From: Nitrosomonas sp.
GTDB taxonomy: Bacteria > Pseudomonadota > Gammaproteobacteria > Burkholderiales > Nitrosomonadaceae
NCBI RefSeq assembly: GCF_021731985.1
Contig: NZ_JAKFWH010000061.1
Span: forward strand, 1-39,397
Reading direction: 5' to 3'
Length of the DNA stretch: 39,397 bases
In this document: positions 8,279-18,301 of the stretch, in pieces
Layout of the letters: each line of letters starts with the position of its first letter
How positions within the stretch are numbered: position 1 is the stretch's first letter
The notes under the pieces: generated by a model
The model's input: only the letters and a program-made list of their open reading frames with translations
The model's database searches: none
Told to the model about the DNA's origin: nothing
Position numbers and translations under genes: made by a program

Positions 8279-10162
8279 GTGTTTGATTTCGTTAACCGTA
8301 AGAAACATGTCGTTCAAGTCATTATGGGCTTGGCTGTATTGCCATTTTTGTTTTGGGGCGTTGAATCGTACCGTGATAAAGGTGGCGAAGGTTATGTTGC
8401 AGTAGTTGATGGTGAAGAAATCCCACGTCGTGAGTATGAGCAGGCCTTACGTGACCATCATGAAAGAATGCGTGCCACGCTGGGTGCTAATTTTGATAGT
8501 GCAATGCTTGATACTTTCGAGGTAAGAAATTCGGTGCTAGAGAGACTTATTCAGCAACGATTATTACATCGGGAAGCTGTTAACAATGGATTTATTGTTC
8601 TAGACTCGGAACTAGTTAAAACGATCCGAGATATACCTGCCTTTCAAAGGGACAATAAATTTTCCAAGCAGCAATATGAAGAATTGTTGAGAAACCAAGG
8701 ACTGACTCCAGTCATGTTTGAGTCACGTGTGCGTCAAGAACTTTTATTGCAGCAGTTATTGGATGGCTATAGTGAGAATGCATTTATCCCTAAAATAGTT
8801 GCTGAGAGAGTGCAGTATCTTAGTGAAGTGCAGCGTGAAATCAGTCAATTGCAAATCACCCCTGAACAATATTTATCACAAGTAATCCCAACAGATGCGG
8901 ATATTGCCGCTTACTATGAAAGACATAAAGCTGATTTTAATTTGCCGGAACGTGCGCGCATAGAATATCTGGTTTTGTCGCTGGATGCGGTAGCGAAAAA
9001 TGAGGCAGTGAGTGATGAAGCGGTCAAAACTTATTTTGCAGAACATCAGGATGAGTTTGGTCAATCTGAAGAGCGCAAAGCCAGTCACATTCTGATTAGT
9101 GTGCCACCTGACGCGTCGGATGATGTGAAACAGGCAGCGCGGGACAGAGCCGAAGGAATATTAGAGCAAGTTAGGCAGAATCCTGAGAAATTTGCAGAAA
9201 TTACCAAGGAAAATTCGGATGATCCAGGCTCAGCAGCGCAAGGGGGAGATCTTGGTTTCTTTGGTCGTGGCGTCATGGTTAAATCCTTTGAAGACAAAAT
9301 TTTCTCAATGCAACTGGATGAAATCAGTGACATCGTAGAAACGGATTTTGGTTTTCATGTGATTAAATTAATCGCTATCAAAGAAGGAAAACATCCCGAT
9401 TTGGAAGAAGTGCGGGAACAAATTGAAAAGAAAATCAAAATAGAGATGGTGGGAAGTGTTTTTGGCGAGATTGCTGAAGATTTCAGTAATGTGGTTTATG
9501 AGCAAGGCGATAACCTGCAGGTAGCTGCAGAGAAATTTGAATTGCCAATCCAGACGAGTGACTGGATCACTAGAAGTGCAGCAGAACCAGCCATTCTTGC
9601 AAATGAGAAGCTGCTGGTAGCCATTTTTTCCGATGACGCCATTTCAAATCAACGAAATACCGGAGTTATTGAAGTCAAACCGGATACGTTTGTATCTGCT
9701 CGTATTCTTGAACATAAGCCTGCTACTGCACAATCACTGATGGTGGTTAGAGATCAGATCGTAGAGAAAGTCAAGAAACAAATGGCAGAAGCAATTGCTG
9801 TTGAAGAAGGACAAACGAAGCTAGCTCGCTTACAAGCTGGAGAAGATGTTGATGATGTTGCCTGGAGCGATGCAAAGCAGATCTCTTATATGCAATCGCA
9901 AGGACTGGATCATGAAACACTACGTGCCATTTTCAGGGCAGAAACCAATGATCTACCTTCTTATACGGGAACAGCTAATCCAAATGGCGGATTTAATCTG
10001 ATACGAATCAACAAAGTAATAGAACAAGAATCTGCAGATGAAACAAAGTTTGGTAACTTTACTAAACAGCTGCAGCAGATGATCACGCAAGAAGAAATGT
10101 CTTCCTATCTAGCTGCACTCAGGCAGCGCTATGATGTAAAAATCAAACAAGATAATTTCTAG
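8279..10162 (+). CDS. ppiD: Periplasmic chaperone / peptidyl-prolyl isomerase PpiD
   Basis: A 627-residue protein anchored in the inner membrane by one segment (about residues 13-30) with the rest in the periplasm, where it helps newly translocated outer-membrane and secreted proteins near the Sec channel. The start is GTG, giving MFDFVNRKKHVVQ, a typical PpiD head. A SurA-like N-terminal chaperone region occupies roughly 40-190. A parvulin (PpiC) domain lies at about 265-360 with KASHILISVP, DPGSAAQGGDLGFFGRG and FGFHVIKL. The remainder is helical chaperone domain. It follows hupB and the tRNAs, the common proteobacterial hupB-ppiD linkage, and is convergent with fabI. Confidence 0.94.
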   Translation: MFDFVNRKKHVVQVIMGLAVLPFLFWGVESYRDKGGEGYVAVVDGEEIPRREYEQALRDHHERMRATLGANFDSAMLDTFEVRNSVLERLIQQRLLHREAVNNGFIVLDSELVKTIRDIPAFQRDNKFSKQQYEELLRNQGLTPVMFESRVRQELLLQQLLDGYSENAFIPKIVAERVQYLSEVQREISQLQITPEQYLSQVIPTDADIAAYYERHKADFNLPERARIEYLVLSLDAVAKNEAVSDEAVKTYFAEHQDEFGQSEERKASHILISVPPDASDDVKQAARDRAEGILEQVRQNPEKFAEITKENSDDPGSAAQGGDLGFFGRGVMVKSFEDKIFSMQLDEISDIVETDFGFHVIKLIAIKEGKHPDLEEVREQIEKKIKIEMVGSVFGEIAEDFSNVVYEQGDNLQVAAEKFELPIQTSDWITRSAAEPAILANEKLLVAIFSDDAISNQRNTGVIEVKPDTFVSARILEHKPATAQSLMVVRDQIVEKVKKQMAEAIAVEEGQTKLARLQAGEDVDDVAWSDAKQISYMQSQGLDHETLRAIFRAETNDLPSYTGTANPNGGFNLIRINKVIEQESADETKFGNFTKQLQQMITQEEMSSYLAALRQRYDVKIKQDNF

Positions 10163-10213
10163 TTTTTGGAAATTTACTTTTGTTGAGATTTGATTGTTGA
10201 TAGTCCAGATTTT

Positions 10214-10999
10214 CTATTCATCGATATTAAATGCGACGGTATTGAAACCTGCATCGACATAAGTTATCTCTCCGGTAATACCGCTGGCTAGGTCGCTGCA
10301 TAAGAAAGCGGCAACATTACCCACTTCATCCGTTGTTACATTGCGACGCAGTGGTGAAACTTTTTCGGTATAACCTAATAATTTCCCAAAATTTCCGATA
10401 CCGGAAGCTGCCAAGGTCTTAATAGGTCCAGCAGAGATTGCATTGACGCGTATACCTTTAGGACCCAAACTGGAGGCCATAAAGCGAACATTTGCTTCAA
10501 GGCTGGCTTTGGCTAATCCCATAACGTTATAGTTTGGCATGACCCGGACTGCACCCAAATAGCTTAATGTTAGCAGTGCGCCGTTTCTATTTTGCATTAA
10601 AGGTAGCGCAGCTTTGGCGAGTGCAGAGAAGCTATAGGCGCTGATATCATGCGCGATGCGAAAGGCTTCCCGGTCGACACTTTCCAGGTAGTCGCCAGTT
10701 AGCGCTTCACGGGGGGCGAAAGCAATAGAATGAATAATACAATCTAGCCCGTCCCAATGTTTTTTCAGGTTCTCAAAACACAGCGCGATTTCATCGTCGC
10801 TGGCTACATTACAGGGAAATAGCAAATTGCTATCAAACTCAGCAGCCAGCTTTTCGACGCGACCACGGATTTCTTCGCCTTGGTAAGTAAAAGCCAGTGA
10901 CGCGCCTTCACGTTTCATTGCTCTGGCGATGCCGTAAGCAATCGATCGGTTGCTCAGTAACCCGGTAATGAGTACGCGTTTATTTGCGAGAAATCCCAT
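10214..10999 (-). CDS. fabI: Enoyl-[acyl-carrier-protein] reductase (NADH)
   Basis: It catalyses the last step of each fatty-acid elongation cycle. The chosen start at 10999 gives 261 residues beginning [20 protein letters not shown], the standard FabI head with the short-chain-dehydrogenase nucleotide fold. An ACAAGGA ribosome site precedes it, while the frame's 11 extra upstream residues are not family-like. Catalytic features include [20 protein letters not shown] with the Tyr-x6-Tyr/Met-x4-Lys pattern, and [14 protein letters not shown], the substrate-loop region targeted by triclosan. Length and motifs fit FabI rather than FabV or FabK. It is divergent from the transporter genes at 11139. 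Confidence 0.96.
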   Translation of the reverse strand: MGFLANKRVLITGLLSNRSIAYGIARAMKREGASLAFTYQGEEIRGRVEKLAAEFDSNLLFPCNVASDDEIALCFENLKKHWDGLDCIIHSIAFAPREALTGDYLESVDREAFRIAHDISAYSFSALAKAALPLMQNRNGALLTLSYLGAVRVMPNYNVMGLAKASLEANVRFMASSLGPKGIRVNAISAGPIKTLAASGIGNFGKLLGYTEKVSPLRRNVTTDEVGNVAAFLCSDLASGITGEITYVDAGFNTVAFNIDE

Positions 11000-11138
11000 A
11001 AAATTTCCTTGTAAAATTGAGTAAATTGGCAAATTATAGCTGAAGGGAGAAGTGAGGTGGGATCATGCAAGAAAAGATATGGAGTATGCGCGTATTATTT
11101 TGCTTAAAACAGGCTAATTCCGATAAACTGGGTTTGCA

Positions 11139-13331
11139 ATGGAAAAATTAGTTACTACGTCATGGTTGTTGATTCTGCAGGTATTTTTTTTATCTGCCTG
11201 CGGTGAATATAATTGGAATAATCCCTATTCAGCTGCGGATGCAGAGAAAAATATTCTTTATAATGTATTTACCGAACGGCCCAAACATCTGGATCCGGTG
11301 CAATCCTATAGTTCTAATGAAATTCAATTCACTGCGCAAATTTATGAACCTCCGCTGCAATATCATTATTTAAAACGCCCCTTTGCATTAATTCCAGCAA
11401 CGGCAAAAGAATTACCTGTGGTGAAATATTTTGATAAAGAAGGGAGTCAATTGCCGGATGATGCGTTGGCAACAGATATTGCCCATAGTGTCTACGAAAT
11501 TACGATTAAACCGGGAATTTTTTTTCAACCGCATCCAGCATTTGCAAGTAATGCGCAAGGTGACTGGTTGTACCATGACCTGAGCGAGCAAGAATTGGCG
11601 TCGGTATTTAAGCTATCTGACTTTCCTCAAACAGGCACAAGGGAATTGCTGGCGGAGGATTATGTATATGAGATTAAACGCTTAGCGCATCCCAGAGTGC
11701 ATTCGCCGATATTCGGACTCATGGCGGATTACATCGTGGGGCTCAGCGACTATGCCAAAGTATTAAAACAGATTGACCAGAATCAATCCGACGGGAAAAC
11801 ATACCTCGATCTAAGGGGTTATCAGTTAGATGGCGTTCAAGTCGTTGATAGATATACCTATCGCATAAAAATAACCGGTAAGTATCCGCAGTTTATCTAT
11901 TGGCTAGCGATGCCTTTTTTTGCACCGATTCCTTGGGAAGCAGATTATTTTTATTCACAAAAGGGTTTAATACAAAAAAACATTACATTGGATTGGTATC
12001 CGGTTGGTACAGGCCCATATATGCTAACCGAGAATGATCCCAATCTGAGAATGGTATTAGAAAAGAATCCTAATTTTCATGATGAATTTTATCCGGCTGA
12101 AGGCGTGCCGGGAGATGAAGAGAATAGTCTATTGATTGATTCTGGAAAGAAATTGCCATTTATCGATGAAATTATTTTTACCCGCGAAAAAGAAAGTATT
12201 CCGCGGTGGAATAAATTTTTGCAAGGGTATTACGATGCTACCGGTATTGGCTCTGATAGTTTTGACCAAGCGGTGCAGCTGGTGGGTCAGGGAGAAGCGA
12301 CCGTCACTGAGGCCATGGCAGAACAAGGGATAAGGCTGGAAACAACCGTGGCGGTGTCGACTTATTACATGGGTTTTAATATGCTGGATCCGGTAGTGGG
12401 CGGAAGTAATGCGCAGGAACGTGAGTCGGCGAGAAAGCTTAGGCAGGCGATTTCTATTGCAGTGGACTATGAAGAATTTATTTCAATTTTTGCAAATGGC
12501 CGCGGAATGCCGGCTCAAAGTCCGATCTCTCCGGGTATTGCAGGGTATCGTGAGGGGAAAGAAGGCATCAACCCCGTGGTGTATGAATGGATGAATGATC
12601 AGCCGCAGCGCAAATCAATTCAAGTTGCAAAGGCTCTGCTTGCCGAGGCAGGATATCCAAATGGAATAGATCAGCGAACTGGCGCACCATTAGTCCTGTA
12701 TTTTGATGTGACAGCTCGTAGTTCTGAAGACAGATCCAAGCTCGATTGGATGCGTAAACAGTTCCAAAAATTAAATATACAACTGGTGGTTAGGAGTACT
12801 GATTACAATCGCTTTCAAGACAAGATTCGTAAAGGAAATGCACAAATTTTCGAATGGGGTTGGAATGCAGACTATCCCGATGCAGAGAATTTTCTGTTCT
12901 TGTTGTACGGACCGCAAAGTAAAGTACGCAACAGTGGCGAGAATGCGGCTAACTATGATAATACAGAATACAATCAATTATTTGAGCAGATGAAGAATAT
13001 GGATGATGGGCCACAGCGGCAATTAATAATTGATCGTATGGTGGAAGTATTGCGTCATGATGCCCCTTGGTTGTGGGGATACCACCCGAAAGATTATGGA
13101 TTGTATCATTCCTGGTATCAAAATATTAAACCCAACAGAATATCGAATAATAATCTTAAGTATCTAAAAATAGACGCGGTTTTAAGAGCGCAAAAGCGCC
13201 GTGACTGGAATGAGCCGGTATTATGGCCCATAGCACTGCTGCTGGTTGTGCTGGCAATCAGTCTTTTTCCCGCTATGGCGGCTTTTCGCCGTCATGAAAG
13301 CAGTACCGCGGTGCGCAGTGTATCTTCCTGA
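11139..13331 (+). CDS. Peptide-type ABC transporter substrate-binding lipoprotein (SBP family 5) with C-terminal membrane segment
   Basis: 730 residues, about 150-200 longer than a usual DppA/OppA. The N-terminus is a lipoprotein signal with lipobox LSAC and acylated Cys21. The extracytoplasmic ligand-binding domain shows KHLDPVQSYSSNEIQ at the start, PVGTGPYMLTENDPNLRMVLEKNP in the middle and FEWGWNADYPDAENFLFLLYG in the second lobe, all typical of family 5. Unusually, residues about 696-716 form a hydrophobic segment followed by basic residues, so the protein appears tethered at both ends. It is followed 21 bases later by a permease gene, suggesting an operon. The ligand (peptide, nickel, heme or other) cannot be read from sequence. 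Confidence 0.85.
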   Translation: MEKLVTTSWLLILQVFFLSACGEYNWNNPYSAADAEKNILYNVFTERPKHLDPVQSYSSNEIQFTAQIYEPPLQYHYLKRPFALIPATAKELPVVKYFDKEGSQLPDDALATDIAHSVYEITIKPGIFFQPHPAFASNAQGDWLYHDLSEQELASVFKLSDFPQTGTRELLAEDYVYEIKRLAHPRVHSPIFGLMADYIVGLSDYAKVLKQIDQNQSDGKTYLDLRGYQLDGVQVVDRYTYRIKITGKYPQFIYWLAMPFFAPIPWEADYFYSQKGLIQKNITLDWYPVGTGPYMLTENDPNLRMVLEKNPNFHDEFYPAEGVPGDEENSLLIDSGKKLPFIDEIIFTREKESIPRWNKFLQGYYDATGIGSDSFDQAVQLVGQGEATVTEAMAEQGIRLETTVAVSTYYMGFNMLDPVVGGSNAQERESARKLRQAISIAVDYEEFISIFANGRGMPAQSPISPGIAGYREGKEGINPVVYEWMNDQPQRKSIQVAKALLAEAGYPNGIDQRTGAPLVLYFDVTARSSEDRSKLDWMRKQFQKLNIQLVVRSTDYNRFQDKIRKGNAQIFEWGWNADYPDAENFLFLLYGPQSKVRNSGENAANYDNTEYNQLFEQMKNMDDGPQRQLIIDRMVEVLRHDAPWLWGYHPKDYGLYHSWYQNIKPNRISNNNLKYLKIDAVLRAQKRRDWNEPVLWPIALLLVVLAISLFPAMAAFRRHESSTAVRSVSS

Positions 13332-13352
13332 AATTACAATATTACATTAGCG

Positions 13353-14330
13353 ATGCTTGGCTATATTATTAGACGTATTTTATATGCAATACCGATTCTC
13401 ATCGGGGTGAATCTGATTACATTCGCTTTGTTCTTTGTAGTGAATACACCCGATGACATGGCGCGTATGCAATTGGGCATTAAATACGTCACGCCTGAAG
13501 CAATAGAAAAATGGAAAATCGAGCGTGGCTATGATAAGCCGCTGTTGTTCAATCAGGAAGCTGAGAAACTGGGAAAATTGACCGATACAATTTTCTTCGA
13601 GAAATCGGTCTCGATGTTTGTTTTCGATTTCGGCCGGGCAGATGATGGACGCGATATTGCACTGGAGATCAAGTCGCGCATGTTACCTAGCCTTGCCATT
13701 GCATTGCCGGTATTTGTCCTGGGATTGGTTGTGTACATTACTATCGCATTGCTGATGGTTTTTTTTCGCGCCACTTATATTGATTTCTGGGGAGTGGTTT
13801 TTTGTGTGGCGTTGATGTCTATTTCCAGCTTGTTTTATATTATTGCGGGGCAATTTTTAGTGAGCAAGCTATGGCATTGGGTGCCTATATCGGGCTACGG
13901 AAGCGGGTTGGATGCAGCCAAATTTCTGTTGTTGCCTATCCTAATTGGCGTAATCGGTAGCGTTGGGTCGAGTACGCGCTGGTATCGCACAATTTTTCTG
14001 GAAGAAATGAATAAAGAGTACGTGCGCACAGCCAGAGCGAAAGGGTTATCCGAGCGTATTGTTTTATTCAAGCATGTGCTCAGGAACGCAATGATTCCTA
14101 TTTTAACGGGTGCAGTGGTCGTTGTGCCTTTGTTATTTTTAGGCAGCTTGCTGGTTGAATCTTTTTTTGGTATTCCCGGACTTGGCAGCTATACCATTGA
14201 TGCAATTAATTCGCAGGATTTCGCAATTGTGCGGGCAATGGTTTTCCTAGGCTCAATGCTGTATATCATGGGGCTGATCTTAACGGATATATCCTATACC
14301 CTCGTTGATCCGCGAATTCGTCTCGCATAA
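13353..14330 (+). CDS. ABC transporter permease, DppB/OppB type
   Basis: A 325-residue inner-membrane protein. The first helix MLGYIIRRILYAIPILIGVNL is characteristic of DppB-type permeases, and several further hydrophobic helices follow. The EAA loop that contacts the ATPase is visible as EEMNKEYVRTARAKGLSER. It is cotranscribed with the binding protein. A complete importer needs a second permease (DppC type) and ATPases, and neither follows: the next gene encodes an acyl-CoA synthetase fusion. The missing parts are either elsewhere on the chromosome or lost. Confidence 0.88.
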   Translation: MLGYIIRRILYAIPILIGVNLITFALFFVVNTPDDMARMQLGIKYVTPEAIEKWKIERGYDKPLLFNQEAEKLGKLTDTIFFEKSVSMFVFDFGRADDGRDIALEIKSRMLPSLAIALPVFVLGLVVYITIALLMVFFRATYIDFWGVVFCVALMSISSLFYIIAGQFLVSKLWHWVPISGYGSGLDAAKFLLLPILIGVIGSVGSSTRWYRTIFLEEMNKEYVRTARAKGLSERIVLFKHVLRNAMIPILTGAVVVVPLLFLGSLLVESFFGIPGLGSYTIDAINSQDFAIVRAMVFLGSMLYIMGLILTDISYTLVDPRIRLA

Positions 14331-14359
14331 GCTGGCAATGTCAGATGCCCCTGAAATAA

Positions 14360-14381
14360 GCTCAGTATCCAGAAACTGAGC
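14360..14381 (+). terminator. Hairpin after the permease gene
   Basis: GCTCAGT (14360-14366) and ACTGAGC (14375-14381) form a perfect 7-bp stem with an 8-base loop, 30 bases after the permease stop. There is no T-run after it, so it is a weak intrinsic terminator at best, or an mRNA-stabilising hairpin. Confidence 0.35.
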
Positions 14382-14420
14382 CTTCAATCACTCTGGCTAA
14401 ATAACCGGGATTCCAAGAAA

Positions 14421-17099
14421 ATGGGCCAACACTATCTCAAACCGCTCTTTTCACCTGAATCGGTTGCTATATTTGGAGCAAGCGATCGTGTGGATTCTGT
14501 TGGTCAGATTGTTCTGAGCAACATGCTGAAAAGTGGCTACAAAGGCGCACTTTTCCCCATTAATCCAAAGCATGAAGAAATTCAAGGGCATAAAGCCTAT
14601 GCCTCATTATTCCAGGTTAGTGAAATTGTAGAACTTGCAGTGATTGCCACGCCCGCGCAAACCGTACCTGACATTATTGAAGATTGCGGAAAGCATGGAA
14701 TCAAGGCCGCTGTCATTATTTCCGCGGGTTTCTCCGAAACTGGCGCTACCGGGCAGGCATTGGAATGTGCCGTACTAAAAAATGCGCGCCGCTATGGAAT
14801 ACGGCTGCTTGGTCCCAATTGCCTGGGTATCATGCGTCCTGATAGAGGTCTGAACGCAACTTTTAATAAAGGCAGTGCGAACGTGGGCAATCTGGCTTTT
14901 GTGTCACAATCGGGCGCACTCTGCACCGCTATTCTGGATTGGGCGCAAACCAATGATGTAGGGTTTTCCAGTGTGGTTTCTTTGGGTTCTACTGCCGATG
15001 TGGATTTTGGTGAAATTCTCGACTATCTGGTGACGGATCAGCTGACTCAGAATATTTTGTTGTACATCGAAGGCATACGAAATGCGCGCAGCTTTATGAG
15101 TTCTTTGCGTGCTGCTGCGCGCATCAAACCGGTCATACTGGTGAAAGTCGGGCGCCATGCCGCGGGCTCCAAAGCGGCCATGTCGCATACTGCATCACTG
15201 GTTGGATCAGATGATGCATTCGATGCCGCGGTCCGGCGTGCGGGTGTTGTGCGCGTACAAACCATTACGCAATTATTCTCAGCCGCAAAAGCTCTGTCCT
15301 GCGGCTTTCATCCGAGCGGTAATCGGCTGGCAATCGTCACCAACGGAGGCGGCCCCGGCGTGATGGCCACCGATCACGCAATTGACTTGGGTCTGGAAAT
15401 GGCTACTTTGTCAGATGCCACCATGGAGCAGTTAAATCAGGTGCTGCCGCCCACCTGGTCACACGGCAATCCGGTGGATGTGATCGGAGATGCGCAAGCT
15501 GACCGCTACCAGAATGCGGTGCGCGCATGCCTGGAGGATCCCAATGTGGATGGTGTGCTGGCAATATTAACTCCACAAGCCATGACCAAACCGCTGGATG
15601 CGGCGAACACATTAATAGAGCTGTCGAAGCAATACAGCAAACCTTTGCTGACTTGCTGGATGGGGGAATCACAGGTAGCGGAATCCCGCGTTGCTTTTAA
15701 TCTGGCTAGGAAACCCAATTTCCGCACACCCGAGCCGGCGGTAGAGGTATTCTCGTATCTGTCAGCGTACTATCGTAATCAGAAGCTGCTGATGCAAATG
15801 CCGGGGCCTTTGTCGCACCAGCTGGAACCCGATGTGGAAGCGGCACGCATGATTATAGACGGCGCGTTGCAGGACCGGCGGAAGATATTAAGTGAAATGG
15901 AATCGAAAGCTTTGCTTTCTGCCTTTCATATTCCGGTAGCACAGACCATGATCGCGCATTCGCCAAATGAAGCAATGCTCATCGCGCAACAATTGGGATT
16001 TCCCGTGGTGATGAAGGTCAATTCACGCGACATCACCCATAAAACCGATGTCGGCGGCGTACTGCTGAATCTGGCCAACGCTCAAGCAGTAACAACGGCT
16101 TACCATACGATTATCGCAAACGTTAAATTGAATCGCCCGGATGCACAGATGGACGGTGTTTCGATAGAGCCCATGGTGGTTAAGCCGAATGGCCGCGAGC
16201 TAATGGTAGGTGTTACTTACGATGCGGTATTTGGTCCGCTGATTACCTTTGGTGCTGGCGGTACTATGGTGGAAGTGATCGGTGACCGTGCTGTTGTTTT
16301 GCCTCCGCTTAACACTTTCCTGGTGAAAGATTTGATTCAAAGTACGCATGCCGCGAAGATGCTCGGTACTTTCCGGCATATGCCGCCGGTTGCTATGGCT
16401 GCACTGGAAAGCGTGTTGTTACGCGTATCAGAGATGGTATGCGAGCTGCCAGCATTGACGGAAATGGATATCAATCCCCTGATTGTCGATGAGCACGGTG
16501 CGCTCGCAGCCGATGCGCGCATCGTAATCGCCTTGCGTCAGCCCAGTGCTGACCGCTATGCACATATGGCGATTTACCCGTATCCCACACATCTGATCAG
16601 CACTTGGCAATTGACTGACGGCAGAAATATCACCATAAGACCAATCCGGCCGGAAGATGCGGAGATTGAGCAGGCTTTTGTACGCGGCTTATCGGAAGAA
16701 GCGCGTTATTTCCGTTTTATGTTTAGCGTACAGGAACTCAGCCAAACCATGCTGTTGCGTTTTACGCAAATTGATTACAGTCGTGAAATGGCATTAATCG
16801 CAGTAACCTTTGAACAAGACAAAGAAATCGAATTGGGTGTTGCACGTTTTGCCATCAATCCTGAGGGAGAAAGCTGCGAGTTTGCGCTGGTTATCGCTGA
16901 TGCCATGCAGGGCAAAGGATTGGGTCAGAAACTTATGACGGCGTTGATGGATGCTGCTCGCGCCAAGGGATTAAAAGTCATGGCCGGTGAAGTACTTAAA
17001 ACCAATGCCAATATGTTGAAGCTGATGAACAGGCTGGGATTTAGCGTTGAAGACAGATTAGATGACGACAACATTAAGCGTGTTAGAAAAATATTATGA
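14421..17099 (+). CDS. NDP-forming acyl-CoA synthetase fused to GNAT acetyltransferase (Pat/PatZ-like)
   Basis: 892 residues with the architecture of protein lysine acetyltransferase Pat. A CoA-binding domain (about 1-135, with VAIFGASDRVDSVGQ) and succinyl-CoA-ligase-like flavodoxin domains (about 140-460) are followed by an ATP-grasp domain (about 480-700, with GFPVVMKVNSRDITHKTDVGG) and a C-terminal GNAT domain (about 715-892, acetyl-CoA loop QGKGLGQKL). Family members acetylate metabolic enzymes such as acetyl-CoA synthetase. His256 in SHTASLVGSDD sits where ADP-forming acyl-CoA synthetases carry the phosphorylated His; in enteric Pat this residue is reported lost, so this copy may keep ligase activity. 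It is followed 57 bases later by a deacetylase-family gene. Confidence 0.88.
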   Translation: MGQHYLKPLFSPESVAIFGASDRVDSVGQIVLSNMLKSGYKGALFPINPKHEEIQGHKAYASLFQVSEIVELAVIATPAQTVPDIIEDCGKHGIKAAVIISAGFSETGATGQALECAVLKNARRYGIRLLGPNCLGIMRPDRGLNATFNKGSANVGNLAFVSQSGALCTAILDWAQTNDVGFSSVVSLGSTADVDFGEILDYLVTDQLTQNILLYIEGIRNARSFMSSLRAAARIKPVILVKVGRHAAGSKAAMSHTASLVGSDDAFDAAVRRAGVVRVQTITQLFSAAKALSCGFHPSGNRLAIVTNGGGPGVMATDHAIDLGLEMATLSDATMEQLNQVLPPTWSHGNPVDVIGDAQADRYQNAVRACLEDPNVDGVLAILTPQAMTKPLDAANTLIELSKQYSKPLLTCWMGESQVAESRVAFNLARKPNFRTPEPAVEVFSYLSAYYRNQKLLMQMPGPLSHQLEPDVEAARMIIDGALQDRRKILSEMESKALLSAFHIPVAQTMIAHSPNEAMLIAQQLGFPVVMKVNSRDITHKTDVGGVLLNLANAQAVTTAYHTIIANVKLNRPDAQMDGVSIEPMVVKPNGRELMVGVTYDAVFGPLITFGAGGTMVEVIGDRAVVLPPLNTFLVKDLIQSTHAAKMLGTFRHMPPVAMAALESVLLRVSEMVCELPALTEMDINPLIVDEHGALAADARIVIALRQPSADRYAHMAIYPYPTHLISTWQLTDGRNITIRPIRPEDAEIEQAFVRGLSEEARYFRFMFSVQELSQTMLLRFTQIDYSREMALIAVTFEQDKEIELGVARFAINPEGESCEFALVIADAMQGKGLGQKLMTALMDAARAKGLKVMAGEVLKTNANMLKLMNRLGFSVEDRLDDDNIKRVRKIL

Positions 17100-17156
17100 T
17101 GGGCGTATACAATCAACACCCATTGGATTAACAGCAAACTAAAAGAGTACGCGCAT

Positions 17157-18080
17157 ATGAAAACCGCCTACCTGACTCATCCTGCTTCTCTTAAACACAG
17201 CATGGGTCCAGGCCATCCCGAATGTCCTGCGCGCATTCAAGCTATTGAGGATCAACTCATCGCTTCCGGTTTGATGCCTTTTCTGGACCGGCAAGAAGCC
17301 CCCGCCGCAAGCAAGGAACAACTCCAGCGCGTCCATTCGATCGAGTATGTCGAAACTATTTTCAGGGCCTCACCCAGTAACGGACTGGCTTATCTCGATG
17401 CGGATACGGCAATGAATCCGTATAGCCTGGAAGCTGCTCTGCACGCGGCTGGTGCGGTTGTCAAAGCGGTTGACTTGGTGATGTCGGGCCAGAATGAGAA
17501 CGCATTCTGCAATGTTCGCCCTCCCGGCCACCATGCCGGGCGCAGCAGTGTTGCGGGATTTTGCATATTTAATAATGTCGCGGTCGCCGCCGCCCATGCG
17601 CTTGAGAATTACGGCCTGAGCCGTGTGGCAATTGCCGATTTTGATGTGCACCACGGCAATGGGACTGATGAGATTTTCAATGGCGATAGCCGTGTGATGC
17701 TGTGCTCAACATTCCGGCATCCGTATTATCCTTACGAGGGTGTTGATAGCGGCAATGCACATATTATCAACGTGCCGCTTGCCGCTGGTGCAACGGGCGC
17801 GCAATTTCGCGCTGCCGTGACAGAAAATTGGCTACCAGCCCTGGAACAATTCAAGCCAGAGCTGTTGTTGATTTCAGCAGGATTCGACGCACACTGGGAA
17901 GATGACATGGGCGGGCTTGCTTTGCGCGAAGAAGACTACGTGTGGATTACAGAAACACTTAAGCGTATCGCCATCGATCACGCCAATGGCCGAATTGTAT
18001 CCGCCCTAGAGGGGGGCTATGCTTTGCATGCCCTAGGTCGCAGCGCGCTGGCCCATATCAAAGTACTTAGCGGACTTTAA
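17157..18080 (+). CDS. Histone deacetylase family protein (class II-like / acetylpolyamine amidohydrolase)
   Basis: 307 residues, the size of bacterial HDAC-fold zinc amidohydrolases. The family signatures are all present: VRPPGHHAGRSSVAGFCIFN with the catalytic His pair, IADFDVHHGNGTDEIF with the zinc Asp and His, and SAGFDAHWEDDMGG with the third zinc-binding Asp, then EGGYALHALG near the end. Catalytic residues appear intact. These enzymes remove acetyl groups from lysines or polyamines. Its position directly after a Pat-type acetyltransferase gene suggests reversible protein acetylation as the shared function, though direct substrates cannot be inferred. Confidence 0.92.
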   Translation: MKTAYLTHPASLKHSMGPGHPECPARIQAIEDQLIASGLMPFLDRQEAPAASKEQLQRVHSIEYVETIFRASPSNGLAYLDADTAMNPYSLEAALHAAGAVVKAVDLVMSGQNENAFCNVRPPGHHAGRSSVAGFCIFNNVAVAAAHALENYGLSRVAIADFDVHHGNGTDEIFNGDSRVMLCSTFRHPYYPYEGVDSGNAHIINVPLAAGATGAQFRAAVTENWLPALEQFKPELLLISAGFDAHWEDDMGGLALREEDYVWITETLKRIAIDHANGRIVSALEGGYALHALGRSALAHIKVLSGL

Positions 18081-18301
18081 AGCACCGGTTTGGCGGATCG
18101 CATAATAGAGTTTTTTGCAAAACCCATTTTTAAAATCCAAGTTAAGGTTACTGCTGTTTTTTGAATCCGCTGTGCTTACCATCCATGTATGTGCTGGAAT
18201 CTGTGGCTTTGCACTATAATTGCAAACCTTGACTCCTGTGTGCGTGCAATATCCGGGTTAAGTGTTGCCAATTACCAAAAGAACAAAAAAGGAAATGTTT
18301 C

